NCBI GenBank assembly: GCA_016712625.1
Contig: JADJQQ010000029.1
Location: 186,001-250,000, forward strand
Direction: 5' to 3'
From: Candidatus Competibacteraceae bacterium
GTDB lineage: Bacteria; Pseudomonadota; Gammaproteobacteria; Competibacterales; Competibacteraceae
DNA length: 64,000 nucleotides
Shown piece after piece: positions 28,878-37,086 of the stretch (positions are counted from its first letter, which is position 1; every line of letters begins with the position of its first letter). The notes under the pieces are model-generated. The model did no database searches. It worked only from the letters and a program-made list of their open reading frames with translations, and was not told the origin of the DNA. The translations under genes and the position numbers were made by a program.

Positions 28878-28893
28878 TATTCCACGTGGAATA
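28878..28893. other. parS-like site 2
   Basis: An exact second copy of the 16-base palindrome TATTCCACGTGGAATA, 101 bases from site 1 and 72 bases past the 3' end of scpB. Unlike site 1 it is not embedded in a longer hairpin, which argues against all these being terminators. Confidence 0.68.
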
Positions 28894-28964
28894 GCCCACT
28901 CGGTGAATAGTTTCGGACAGCCGCCCGACGATCCAGGCGTATCAATTCGCATAGGTCACGCGGT

Positions 28965-29744
28965 TTATTCGCCTTTGAACTGGGGCTTGCGTTTCTCCAG
29001 AAACGCGGTCAAACCTTCCTGATAATCATGACTATCGTACACAGTGCGACGCAAGCCCTGGATGCGCTCAAACAATTCGGGGGTAATCGAACGGGCGCTG
29101 GACAGCAGCCGCAATTCTTCCTTCATGACAGCGATGCTCAGCGGCGCGTTAGCCACAACCTGAGCGGCGAGGCTATAGACGAAAGCCTCGATTTCCTCAG
29201 CCGGTTTGATGTAGTTAATGACGCCCAGATTCAACGCTTGCGTGGCCGGGATCGGTTGCGCCGTGAACAGCATCTCTTTAGCCACTGGCAGCGGGATCAT
29301 ATTCATCACCGTCAGCAGACCACCCAGATTGTAGGGGACGCCAAGTTTAGCCGGAGTGATCGCGAAAGTAGCCTCAGGCGTGGCGACCAGGATATCGCAA
29401 GCCATCGCCACCTCGCAGCCGCCGCCCCAGACGCCGCCCTCGATCAACCCCAACACGGGCGCGGGGTATTCCTGAATGGCTCGAATGACCACCCGCAAGG
29501 AATCGGCCCACCCCAGCGGATCGCGGCCCCGACTCGGCAGCTCGCTAACATCGTGACCGGCCGACCAAACTTTGGCGCCGCTGGGCGCACGCAATACAAC
29601 TGCTCGGATACTCTGTTCCTTGAAGGCTTCGAGCGCAATGGTGACTTCTTCGATCAGCGCCTCACTCAGGGCATTACGCTTGGCGACATGATTCATGGTA
29701 ATCGTGCCGATAGCGTTCTCGGTTTCAGTGAGAATCAGAGACAC
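28965..29744 (-). CDS. scpB: Methylmalonyl-CoA decarboxylase
   Basis: A 259-residue crotonase-fold enzyme that decarboxylates methylmalonyl-CoA to propionyl-CoA. Sequence matches ScpB along its length: SAGHDVSELPSRGRDPLGW, VEGG-VWGG oxyanion region (here GGVWGGGCE), LGVPYNLGG, and the tail ERIQGLRRTVYDSHDYQEGL. GTG at 29744 is the chosen start because GAGGAG lies seven bases upstream; the frame is open to 29804 but lacks a signal there. Two parS-like palindromes lie 53 and 97 bases upstream of the start and two lie downstream, so the gene sits inside the putative centromere region. No methylmalonyl-CoA mutase is adjacent. Confidence 0.9.
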   Translation of the reverse strand: MSLILTETENAIGTITMNHVAKRNALSEALIEEVTIALEAFKEQSIRAVVLRAPSGAKVWSAGHDVSELPSRGRDPLGWADSLRVVIRAIQEYPAPVLGLIEGGVWGGGCEVAMACDILVATPEATFAITPAKLGVPYNLGGLLTVMNMIPLPVAKEMLFTAQPIPATQALNLGVINYIKPAEEIEAFVYSLAAQVVANAPLSIAVMKEELRLLSSARSITPELFERIQGLRRTVYDSHDYQEGLTAFLEKRKPQFKGE

Positions 29745-29796
29745 ATTGCTCTCCTCGGTAGCGCACTTTATGCTGATGACAGGCCTGATAGGCGGG

Positions 29797-29812
29797 TATT
29801 CCACGTGGAATA
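29797..29812. other. parS-like site 3
   Basis: Third exact copy of TATTCCACGTGGAATA, 53 bases upstream of the scpB GTG start and thus in its promoter region. ParB bound here could also affect scpB expression (inference). Confidence 0.68.
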
Positions 29813-29840
29813 TTCCAGCTTAGGCGGTTAGACATTGGAG

Positions 29841-29856
29841 TATTCCACGCGGAATA
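29841..29856. other. parS-like site 4 (one mismatch)
   Basis: TATTCCACGCGGAATA, identical to the other three except for a T-to-C change at the centre that breaks the CACGTG core. It lies 44 bases centre to centre from site 3. Known ParB proteins bind poorly when the CACGTG core is changed, so this copy may be weak. Confidence 0.6.
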
Positions 29857-29974
29857 TTATAAGTTGGAATCAAAGTTTCGACTGCAACCTAGCGTAGGCC
29901 ACAGGCATAAACATGCTTTACTCGTCGTTATTTAGTTGTTTCCATTAGTAGAATTTGGAGGTTAACTCAAGACC

Positions 29975-32251
29975 ATGCGCAACCAATTGAAGAAATCTTG
30001 GCGATATACCCCCTTGCTGGCCGCCCTACTGATTGGATTGGCCGAAACGGCTTCAGCAGCCGAAACAGCGCTCGACCGCTACGTCGCCAAACCTGACTCA
30101 AACTATAGCTATCAGCAGTATAGGGTCCGCCGTGAGATCGGTTACGACGCTTACTTTCTCAACATGACATCCCAGCAATGGCGCTCCGCAGCCGAAGTGG
30201 ATCGGCCGATTTGGCGGCATGAGATGATCGTGGTTATTCCGCAGATTGGATTGGATACCACCGACACGGCAATTTTATTGATCGATGGCGGCGATAATAT
30301 CGGCGATCCCATCGATAACGTGGATCAAAATGTTGGATTGGCGGCGATCGCGGCTGGCACCGTGCTGGCGGTGATACGCCAAGTACCCAATCAGCCGCTT
30401 TACTTTACCGATGATCCTGGGCGCGGTCGGCAAGAAGATGAAATCCTCGGCTACAGCCTGGGCAAGGCGTTGGATACCGACGATCCCGAATGGGCGGTGC
30501 ATCTGGCGATGACCAAAGCCGCTGTCCGCGCCATGGACACGGTGCAAGATTTTACCGCGGGCAAAGGTAAAACCATCAACAAATTCCTGGTGATGGGTGG
30601 TTCCAAACGCGGTTGGACGACCTGGTTGACCGCCGCGGTGGACAAACGCGTCAAAGCCATCATCCCAGCCTCGATCGACATGCTGAACCTGGGTCAGCAA
30701 TTCGTGCATCACTGGGAAGCTTATGGCTTCTTCGCGCCGGCGTTGCGGGATTACGTGGAGTTCAATCTGCCCTGTCGATTCCAGACACCGCGGGGTCAGG
30801 AGTTATTGCGGGTGGTCGATCCTTACGCCTACCGCGACCGCTACACCATGCCCAAGCTGATTCTCAACGCGAGCGGCGACCAATTTTTCGTCACCGACTC
30901 TTGGCGGCTTTATTACGGCGATCTGCCTGGTCCGAAATGGATGCGCTATACCGCCAACACCGACCATAAGCAGGAAGAAGACACCATCATCAAGGCGTTA
31001 TCCTGGATCGATGATGTACTGGACAACAAAACCAGCCCGCAAATCACCTGGAACATGGAAGGGCAAAACACGCTTCGCATCGTACCGACGACGCCGCCAA
31101 AACAGGTGCGGTTGTGGCAGGCGACCAACCCCAATGGTCGGGATTTTCGACTGGAATTATTGGGGCCAGCCTGGAGCAGTCAAATCCTGACGGCAAATCC
31201 CGATGGCAGCTACTCTGGCACCGTGCAGCAACCACCCAACGGCTGGACCGCGTTTTTCATTGACGCCACCTTTGCAACCGCCGGGGATATCGAACCCGAT
31301 CAAGTCTACTCGACCGGCATCCAAATTATCCCGGATATCTTGCCATTCGCCGGACAAGCTTGTGGCGGAAATTTCAAGGCCAACTTGGAAAGCCCGCAAC
31401 AAAGTGCGTTCAAAAGCGGGGTAGGGCTGATTCGCGGTTGGGTTTGCGACGCCAACACGGTGGAGGTGCAAATCGACAATGGCGCACGCCAGCGGGTCGC
31501 TTATGGCACCACGCGCGAAGATACGGCCACGGTATGCGGCGATACCAACAACGGTTTTGGCTACACCTTCAACTGGAACCGTCTCGGCAACGGCAACCAT
31601 AGCGTGCGCGCTTTCGTTAACAATACTGAATTTGCGCACAGCAACTTCAATGTGACTACCTTGGGGCAAGAGTATCTGCGCGGCGCTAGCGGCGAATACA
31701 CGCTGCCCAATTTCCCGCAAGCGGGTAAGAGCGTCACGCTACGCTGGTCGGAACCCCATCAGAATTTCGTGATCGTGGGGGCCAGCCAAAATTCAGCCAC
31801 CGCCCAATCCGCTGAAGCGACTCCCTTCGCTTCTGCCGAGGCTTATCTAGAAAGCCCACAACAAGGATCGTTTGAAAGCGGTATCGGGCTGATTCGCGGT
31901 TGGGTTTGCGACGCTAACACGGTGGAGGTGCAAATCGACAACGGCGCACGCCAGCGGGTCGCTTATGGCACCACGCGTGAAGACACGGCCACGGTGTGCG
32001 GCGATACCAACAACGGTTTTGGCTACACCTTCAACTGGAACCGTCTCGGCAACGGCAACCATAGCGTGCGCGCTTTCGCTGATGGGACGGAATTCGCTAA
32101 TATCAACTTCGCAGTGAGTACCTTGGGAGACGAGTACTTGCAAGGAGCCAGCGGCGAATACACGCTACCCAATTTCCCGCAAGCGGGTAAGAGTGTTACG
32201 GTGCGTTGGTCAGAATCCGATCAGAATTTTGTGATCGTCAAAGCTCAATAA
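29975..32251 (+). CDS. PqaA-type exported protein with duplicated C-terminal module
   Basis: A 758-residue exported protein. A signal peptide (about 10-30, PLLAALLIGLAETASA) precedes a PhoPQ-activated pathogenicity-related (PqaA) domain of the alpha/beta-hydrolase superfamily (about 35-455) with GGSKRGWTTWL as nucleophile elbow and a later Asp and His. The C-terminus adds two copies of a roughly 135-residue module (LESPQQ..F.SGVGLIRGWVCDANTVEVQIDNG) with Cys residues likely forming a disulfide; the copies are offset by exactly 154 codons. The module looks like a beta-sandwich binding or adhesion domain, not part of standard PqaA. It is followed by a strong terminator. Location is periplasmic or extracellular; the substrate is unknown. 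Confidence 0.83.
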   Translation: MRNQLKKSWRYTPLLAALLIGLAETASAAETALDRYVAKPDSNYSYQQYRVRREIGYDAYFLNMTSQQWRSAAEVDRPIWRHEMIVVIPQIGLDTTDTAILLIDGGDNIGDPIDNVDQNVGLAAIAAGTVLAVIRQVPNQPLYFTDDPGRGRQEDEILGYSLGKALDTDDPEWAVHLAMTKAAVRAMDTVQDFTAGKGKTINKFLVMGGSKRGWTTWLTAAVDKRVKAIIPASIDMLNLGQQFVHHWEAYGFFAPALRDYVEFNLPCRFQTPRGQELLRVVDPYAYRDRYTMPKLILNASGDQFFVTDSWRLYYGDLPGPKWMRYTANTDHKQEEDTIIKALSWIDDVLDNKTSPQITWNMEGQNTLRIVPTTPPKQVRLWQATNPNGRDFRLELLGPAWSSQILTANPDGSYSGTVQQPPNGWTAFFIDATFATAGDIEPDQVYSTGIQIIPDILPFAGQACGGNFKANLESPQQSAFKSGVGLIRGWVCDANTVEVQIDNGARQRVAYGTTREDTATVCGDTNNGFGYTFNWNRLGNGNHSVRAFVNNTEFAHSNFNVTTLGQEYLRGASGEYTLPNFPQAGKSVTLRWSEPHQNFVIVGASQNSATAQSAEATPFASAEAYLESPQQGSFESGIGLIRGWVCDANTVEVQIDNGARQRVAYGTTREDTATVCGDTNNGFGYTFNWNRLGNGNHSVRAFADGTEFANINFAVSTLGDEYLQGASGEYTLPNFPQAGKSVTVRWSESDQNFVIVKAQ
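31385..32248 (+). repeat. In-frame tandem duplication, 462-base period
   Basis: Unit 1 (about 31385-31786) and unit 2 (about 31847-32248) in the PqaA-like gene are offset by 462 bases. The inner roughly 200 bases (31430-31620 and 31892-32082) differ at only a few positions, many synonymous, while the ends have drifted more. This points to recent duplication or gene conversion of the core. Confidence 0.9.
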
Positions 32252-32270
32252 CCGTTCAATTCTCAACCAG

Positions 32271-32300
32271 CCCTCTCCTATTCGCGGGGGAGGGTTTTTT
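32271..32300 (+). terminator. Rho-independent terminator
   Basis: CCCTCTCC and GGGGAGGG arms around a short loop are followed by TTTTTT. It lies 20 bases after the PqaA-like gene stop on the plus strand and overlaps the 3' end of the convergent acyl-CoA ligase fragment. Confidence 0.85.
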
Positions 32301-33045
32301 ATCGCTCCCGCAATGCTCGCCGCAGCACCTTACCCGCCGCCGAAATTGGCAACGCTGCGACAAACTCGACGTAGCGAGGAATTTTGTACTTGGCCAACTG
32401 CCCGCCAAGATACGCTAGCACATCCTCAGTGGTCGCGGTATGTTCCGGTTTGAGCACCACATACGCCTTGCCAACTTCACCCCATTTGGCGTCGGGCACG
32501 CCGACCATCGTGCATTGAAACACCACCGGATAGCGGTACAGCACCGCTTCAATTTCCGCTGGATAGACGTTCTCGCCACCGGAGATGAACATATCCTTGA
32601 GGCGGTCAACGATGAAGAAATACCACTCCTCGTCATGCCTCGCTAGATCGCCGGTGTGAAACCAACCCTCATTGTCAATCACGTCCGCCCAAGCCGCCGC
32701 GTTGTTAAAATAACCGGAAGCGAGACTGGGGCCTTTCAATACCAGTTCGCCCACCTGGTGAGGTCCAAGCGGGTGGTTGTCGCTATCGACGATGCGGGCG
32801 TCTATGTAGAAGTTTGGCCGACCGATGCTACCCGCCTTGCGGATCGCGTCTTCGGGGGCCAGCGCGAACAAGCCGGGGCCGAATTCGGTCATGCCAAAGC
32901 CCTGCTTGAAGCGGATGCCTTTCTCGCGGGTGTATTGCTCGACCAGCGGCACCGGTAATGGCGCGCCGCCGCTGGTGCAAAAGCGCAGCGAACGCAAATC
33001 AACCGACATGACAAGCATCTGCTGAAAATTCCCCGCGCCGATCAC
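32299..33045 (-). pseudogene. Acyl-CoA ligase C-terminal half (5'-truncated)
   Basis: A 248-residue fragment of an ANL-superfamily AMP-binding ligase (normally about 500 residues). It holds the SGGAPLP stretch, motif QGFGMTEFGPG, GWFHTGDLARHDEEW, VDRLKDMFISGGENVYPAEIE and the C-terminal catalytic Lys near GKVLRRAL. The N-terminal domain, including the first phosphate-binding loop, is missing. The frame stays open upstream to about 33120 but shows no ligase resemblance there. The break lies close to the 3' end of sodB, so a deletion or rearrangement joined them. It cannot bind ATP normally. Confidence 0.8.
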
Positions 33046-33142
33046 AACACCATTTTCGCCGTCGGCTTGCGATCCTATTTGGATTCGGTGGAAAGTTTCG
33101 CCGATCCACGCCGGATTAGCCCGGCGTGTTGAAGTCCCGCGC

Positions 33143-33173
33143 GAAAACTCCCCTTTCCCAGAGGAAGAGGGGA
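33143..33173 (-). terminator. Terminator after sodB
   Basis: Read on the minus strand, CCCCTCTTCC and GGGAAAGGGG form a hairpin followed by AGTTTT. It lies about 35 bases beyond the corrected sodB stop, at a position expected for a terminator. Confidence 0.65.
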
Positions 33174-33204
33174 TTCGGCGAAAAATTGTGATTGGCGACC
33201 GCTT

Positions 33205-33926
33205 TCACGCCGCCAAGTTTTGCGCGGCGAAGTCCCAGTTGAGCAAATGATCGAGCACCGCCGCACATAATCGGCCCGCCGATTCTGGTAATCCAGATAA
33301 TAGGCGTGCTCCCAAACATCGACGGTCAGTAACGGTTTTTGATCGCGGGCGATGGGGGTATCGGCGTTGCCGGTTTTGGTGATGGCCAGCTTATCGCCGT
33401 CCTTAACTAGCCAGGCCCAGCCGCTGCCGAATTGGCCGGTCGCCGCTTTAGCAAATTCCGCCTTGAACTTGTCGTAATCGCCAAAGGATTTGTCGATCAA
33501 CTCCGCCATCGCGCCGGTCGGCTTGCCACCACTCTTGGGCTTCAGGCTGTTCCAGTAAAAGGTGTGATTCCAAACCTGCGCCGCGTTATTGAAAACAGCA
33601 GCCTGGTCCGCCTTGCCAGCGGTCGCCCTGACAATCGCTTCCAGCGATTGATCAGCCATCGGGCTGCCAGCGACTAACTCATTAAGCTTGCTCACATAGC
33701 CTTGGTGATGCTTGCCGTAATGAAAACCGATGGTGTTAGCCGAAATCACCGGACTCAACGCATCATCCGCGTAGGGCAGGGGCGGCAACGTGAACGGGCC
33801 AGCGGCAGCGGCGCGCGCAATGCGTGGCAGTACTAAATCACCGAAGGTCAGCACAGCGGAACCGGCCAGCAATGTGGTCAGAAAACGGCGGCGATTCAGA
33901 GCGTAATCGGAGAGAATGACAGGCAT
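33205..33926 (-). CDS. sodB: Fe/Mn superoxide dismutase with Tat signal, frameshifted near the end
   Basis: Superoxide dismutase with metal-ligand segments GFHYGKHHQGY, AAQVWNHTFYW, and DVWEHAYYLDYQNRRADYV. An N-terminal twin-arginine signal (NRRRFLTTLLAG, to about residue 40) predicts export, unusual for most SodB. As written the frame runs on to 33075 with nonsense C-terminal sequence; shifting by one base near 33263 restores AVLDHLLNWDFAAQNL and a stop at 33205, exactly as in the family. A single missing base is the simplest explanation. The catalytic ligands all lie before the shift. Confidence 0.85.
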
Positions 33927-34004
33927 CGAATGGACTCCTGGTAAAGCGCGCCGCGCCCGAAAAGCGCCAGCGCGTGGGATCGATTTGATTCCAAGTGTAG
34001 ATGA

Positions 34005-35348
34005 TTACAACAGAATGATTTTCAGCGCATAAACCACCGCAATTCCCACCAGACCCTGCACCAGCGTGCCCAGCGAATGGCACTTGTAGGCGAGATCGAC
34101 TTTCAGGCCGGAAAACTGCGACACAACCCAGAAATAAGAGTCGTTGGCGTGGGAAATCACCATCGCGCCGCAACCAACCGCCATGGTGGCCAGCACCGCG
34201 CCCATCGGAGTTGCCAGTCCCAGCGATTCCAGTAATGGGTAGACGATGGCCGAGGTGGTAATCAGCGCCACGGTCGAGGAACCCTGGGCGGTCTTCAAGG
34301 CGGCGGCGATGATAAACGGCAGTAAAATGCCCAGATTGAAGGTAGCGAGGCTCGCGCCGAGATAATCGGCGATCTTGCTCGCGGCCAGCAGGGCGCCGAG
34401 CGATCCACCCGCCGCGGTAATCATGATGATCGCCGCTGAATCCTTGATCCCTTCACCGACCCAGCCGGACAGCACTTCCTCGTTCAATTTCGGCACCAGA
34501 CTCAAGCAAAACAACAACCCCAGCAGCAAAGCGACCATCGGCTCGCCGATAAAATCGAGCGTCAGCTTGAGCGCACCGCTCCCGAACGGCAGGCTGGGAA
34601 AATTGGCGACCGATTTCAGCGCGATCAACACGATAGGCAACGCCAGCGGCGTAAACGCCTTAAAGGCACTGGGCAGGGTTTGGTACTTCGCCCGCAGTTC
34701 CTCGTAAGAAATCGAGGTTTCCGCTAGCACCTGATAGTGGCTGGCAAAGCGTGTGGCCCATAGATAGCCGGCAATGGTGACTGGGATTGCCACCATCAAT
34801 CCGATGAAAATCACCATTCCCAGATCGGCGTGCAGATTATTCGCCGCCGCGATGGGACCGGGCGTTGGCGGCACCAGGGTATGAGTGGCATACAGTCCAG
34901 TAGACAGCGCGGTCGCCATGACCGCCATGGAAACGCCGGTTTTCTTCGACAGCGACTTGTTCAAAGCCGATAGGATGACAAAAGCGGAATCGCAGAACAC
35001 CGGAATCGAGGTAATGTAGCCGATCAGACTCATTGCCAATGCCGGACGTTTCGGCCCGACCAGCTTGAGGATGGTTTCGGCCAGCGTCAGCGCCGCGCCG
35101 GTTTTTTCCAGAAATACGCCGATGATGGTGCCGGCGATGATCACGATGCCGATACGCTCCGCCGTGCCACCGAAGCCCTTCATAATGGTTTTAGCGATCT
35201 CGACCGGATTCATCCCAACCGCGAAGCCAACAAAGAAACTAGCCGCGAGCAGAGCCAGAAAGGCGTGCACTTTGAAGCGGGAGATGAGCGCCACGATCAT
35301 GATAATGGCGATCAGCAGGATGACGAGTAACAGTGGCCCCTGCACCAT
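34005..35348 (-). CDS. GntP family gluconate/glycerate permease
   Basis: A 447-residue inner-membrane transporter with about 12-14 helices. GntP-family marks include FGGTAERIGIVIIAGTIIG, SIPVFCDSAFVIL, HTLVPPTPGPIAAA, and the C-terminal AVGCGAMVISHANDSYFWVV. The family takes up gluconate and related sugar acids with protons. The glycerate kinase gene lies 43 bases upstream on the same strand, so the substrate is probably glycerate or a sugar acid converted to glycerate. Confidence 0.9.
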   Translation of the reverse strand: MVQGPLLLVILLIAIIMIVALISRFKVHAFLALLAASFFVGFAVGMNPVEIAKTIMKGFGGTAERIGIVIIAGTIIGVFLEKTGAALTLAETILKLVGPKRPALAMSLIGYITSIPVFCDSAFVILSALNKSLSKKTGVSMAVMATALSTGLYATHTLVPPTPGPIAAANNLHADLGMVIFIGLMVAIPVTIAGYLWATRFASHYQVLAETSISYEELRAKYQTLPSAFKAFTPLALPIVLIALKSVANFPSLPFGSGALKLTLDFIGEPMVALLLGLLFCLSLVPKLNEEVLSGWVGEGIKDSAAIIMITAAGGSLGALLAASKIADYLGASLATFNLGILLPFIIAAALKTAQGSSTVALITTSAIVYPLLESLGLATPMGAVLATMAVGCGAMVISHANDSYFWVVSQFSGLKVDLAYKCHSLGTLVQGLVGIAVVYALKIILL

Positions 35349-35391
35349 GGCATTACCCCCTACAGTTAGTTGTTATAAAAGATTTTCCGGG

Positions 35392-36528
35392 CTACCGACG
35401 CACTGCCTGGACAATTCGGCACAAGCGCGCGGCGGCGGCTTCAATCAATGTTTCGCCCGCGTTCATCGCCTGTTCCAGCGTCATCGGCTTGTCACAGATG
35501 CTCAGTAGCGCGTCAATACCGTGGCTCAACAGCGTGTCGGTACCCTCGCCCAGCGCGCCGGAGAGGCAGAACACCGGCGTTTTGAATTGTTTGGCGACTT
35601 TGGCGACGCCGACCGGCGCTTTGCCGAAAGCGGTCTGAAAATCGGTGCGGCCCTCGCCGGTGATGACGAAATAGGCATCCTTGACCACCTCGGCGAAATG
35701 CACGGCCTCCAGCACGATATCGACACCGGGCCGGAGCTGGGCCGGAGTGAAAAACAGCATGGCTGCACCCAGGCCACCCGCCGCGCCCGCACCCGGTTGC
35801 TCCGCCGCCTGCCGTCCGGTGGCTTGGGTGGCGAGATCGGCGAAGTGGGCGAGGGCGGCATCCAGTTCCGCGACGATTTCCGGCGTCGCGCCCTTTTGCG
35901 GCCCGAACACGGCGGATGCGCCGCGCGGGCCACACAGCGGATTGTCCACATCGCAAGCCACGGTGATTGCCGTTTCCCGCAAGCGCGAGTCAACCCCGCT
36001 AAGATCAATCTGCTTCAGACCCGCCAAGGCCGCACCGCCATAGGGCAGTTCCGCGCCATCTGCTCCGATGAAACGGATACCGAGCACCTGCGCCATCCCT
36101 GCGCCGCCGTCATTGGTGGCGCTACCGCCAATGCCCATGATGATTCTGCGCAACCCAGCATCCAGGGCGGCGCGTAAGAGTTCGCCAGTGCCGAAGGTTG
36201 TGGTCAGGCGAGGATTGCGTTGCGCGGAGGTTAGCAAGGGCAGACCGGATGCGGCGGCCATTTCGATCACGGCGGTTTTGCCATCGCCGAGAATGCCCCA
36301 TTGGGCGGTGGTTGGGTTGCCCAAAGGGTCAGTGACCTGGGTCTGGCGAAACTGTCCGCCGGTGGCGGTCACCAGCGCCTCGACTGTGCCTTCACCGCCA
36401 TCGGCAATAGGCACTTTGCAGACTTCAGCAGTGGGGAACACTTGGCGGATGCCACGTTCCATCGCCTGGGCGACGGCCACGGCTGACACACTGCCCTTGT
36501 AGGAATCGGGAGCGACGACAATGCGCAC
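35392..36528 (-). CDS. Glycerate 2-kinase
   Basis: A 378-residue GarK/GlxK-type kinase that phosphorylates glycerate with ATP to 2-phosphoglycerate. Family motifs are intact: VAPDSYKGS, PIADGGEGTV, IIMGIGGSATNDGGAGM, and ITGEGRTDFQTAFGKAPVGV. Length is as usual. First gene of a two-gene operon with the GntP permease. No glycolate or tartronate pathway gene is present, so the source of glycerate is open. Confidence 0.93.
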   Translation of the reverse strand: MRIVVAPDSYKGSVSAVAVAQAMERGIRQVFPTAEVCKVPIADGGEGTVEALVTATGGQFRQTQVTDPLGNPTTAQWGILGDGKTAVIEMAAASGLPLLTSAQRNPRLTTTFGTGELLRAALDAGLRRIIMGIGGSATNDGGAGMAQVLGIRFIGADGAELPYGGAALAGLKQIDLSGVDSRLRETAITVACDVDNPLCGPRGASAVFGPQKGATPEIVAELDAALAHFADLATQATGRQAAEQPGAGAAGGLGAAMLFFTPAQLRPGVDIVLEAVHFAEVVKDAYFVITGEGRTDFQTAFGKAPVGVAKVAKQFKTPVFCLSGALGEGTDTLLSHGIDALLSICDKPMTLEQAMNAGETLIEAAAARLCRIVQAVRR

Positions 36529-36713
36529 GATGCACCTCTGAATCAGCGTGGATTGGCGATCTATACGGCTAGAGCCACATAGCCTTGATTGAGCCTAGAC
36601 GCGGGACTGATGGATGACAAGGTGACTCACATCCGGTTGGCTGCGTTGCCTTTCCACAAAAAAATCCACGCCGACCACTGCGTCCAGACGCCTCGTCATG
36701 CGGCCCCTCTTGG

Positions 36714-37057
36714 TCAATGTATGGATTCGATGGCGGTGACATTGTAAGCGCCCTTTTCACTCGCTTGCAGATCAAACTTAACTTTATCGCCGACCTGGAT
36801 CTTGTTGGCTAACGCCCTGTCCGCCAGCCGGAAATCCATCAGCATGCGCGGCCATTGCAGCGTATCAATCGGATCGTGGTCAATGATCACCTTGCCCGCC
36901 CCCGCATCAACGCTTTTCACGGTGCCGGTGGCGGCAATAACTTGACTCGCGCTGACAGCGGGGGTGGCGCGCTGGGCGTGGCTCGTATCGGCCGCTAACG
37001 CCACGCCGCTGCCGAGCAATAAGGCCAAGCCGGTCGGAACAAAAACTGCTTCTTCAT
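36714..37057 (-). CDS. cusF: CusF-type copper chaperone, frameshifted in the signal peptide
   Basis: Periplasmic CusF-like protein that hands Cu(I)/Ag(I) to the CusCBA pump. The metal site is present: a His before DPIDTLQWPRMLMDF, with the conserved Trp and two Met (WPRMLM). ATG at 37057 sits behind a good GGAGG and starts MKKQFLFRPA, but the mature frame begins at 37028; one missing base near 37029 separates them. With a TTG start at 37028 a shorter signal peptide would remain. Last gene of the cus operon, 29 bases after cusA. Confidence 0.83.
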
Positions 37058-37086
37058 AGTGCCTCCAGGGTTATTGAGTTGAATGA

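Noticed and set aside
28777..29856. The four palindromes as ordinary terminators or REP elements
   Set aside because: Only one is part of a longer hairpin; three are short, two lie in a promoter region, and the sequence matches parS in 14 of 16 positions.
34005..36528. Long plus-strand frames opposite the permease and glycerate kinase
   Set aside because: They are antisense shadows; the minus-strand genes show full family motifs.
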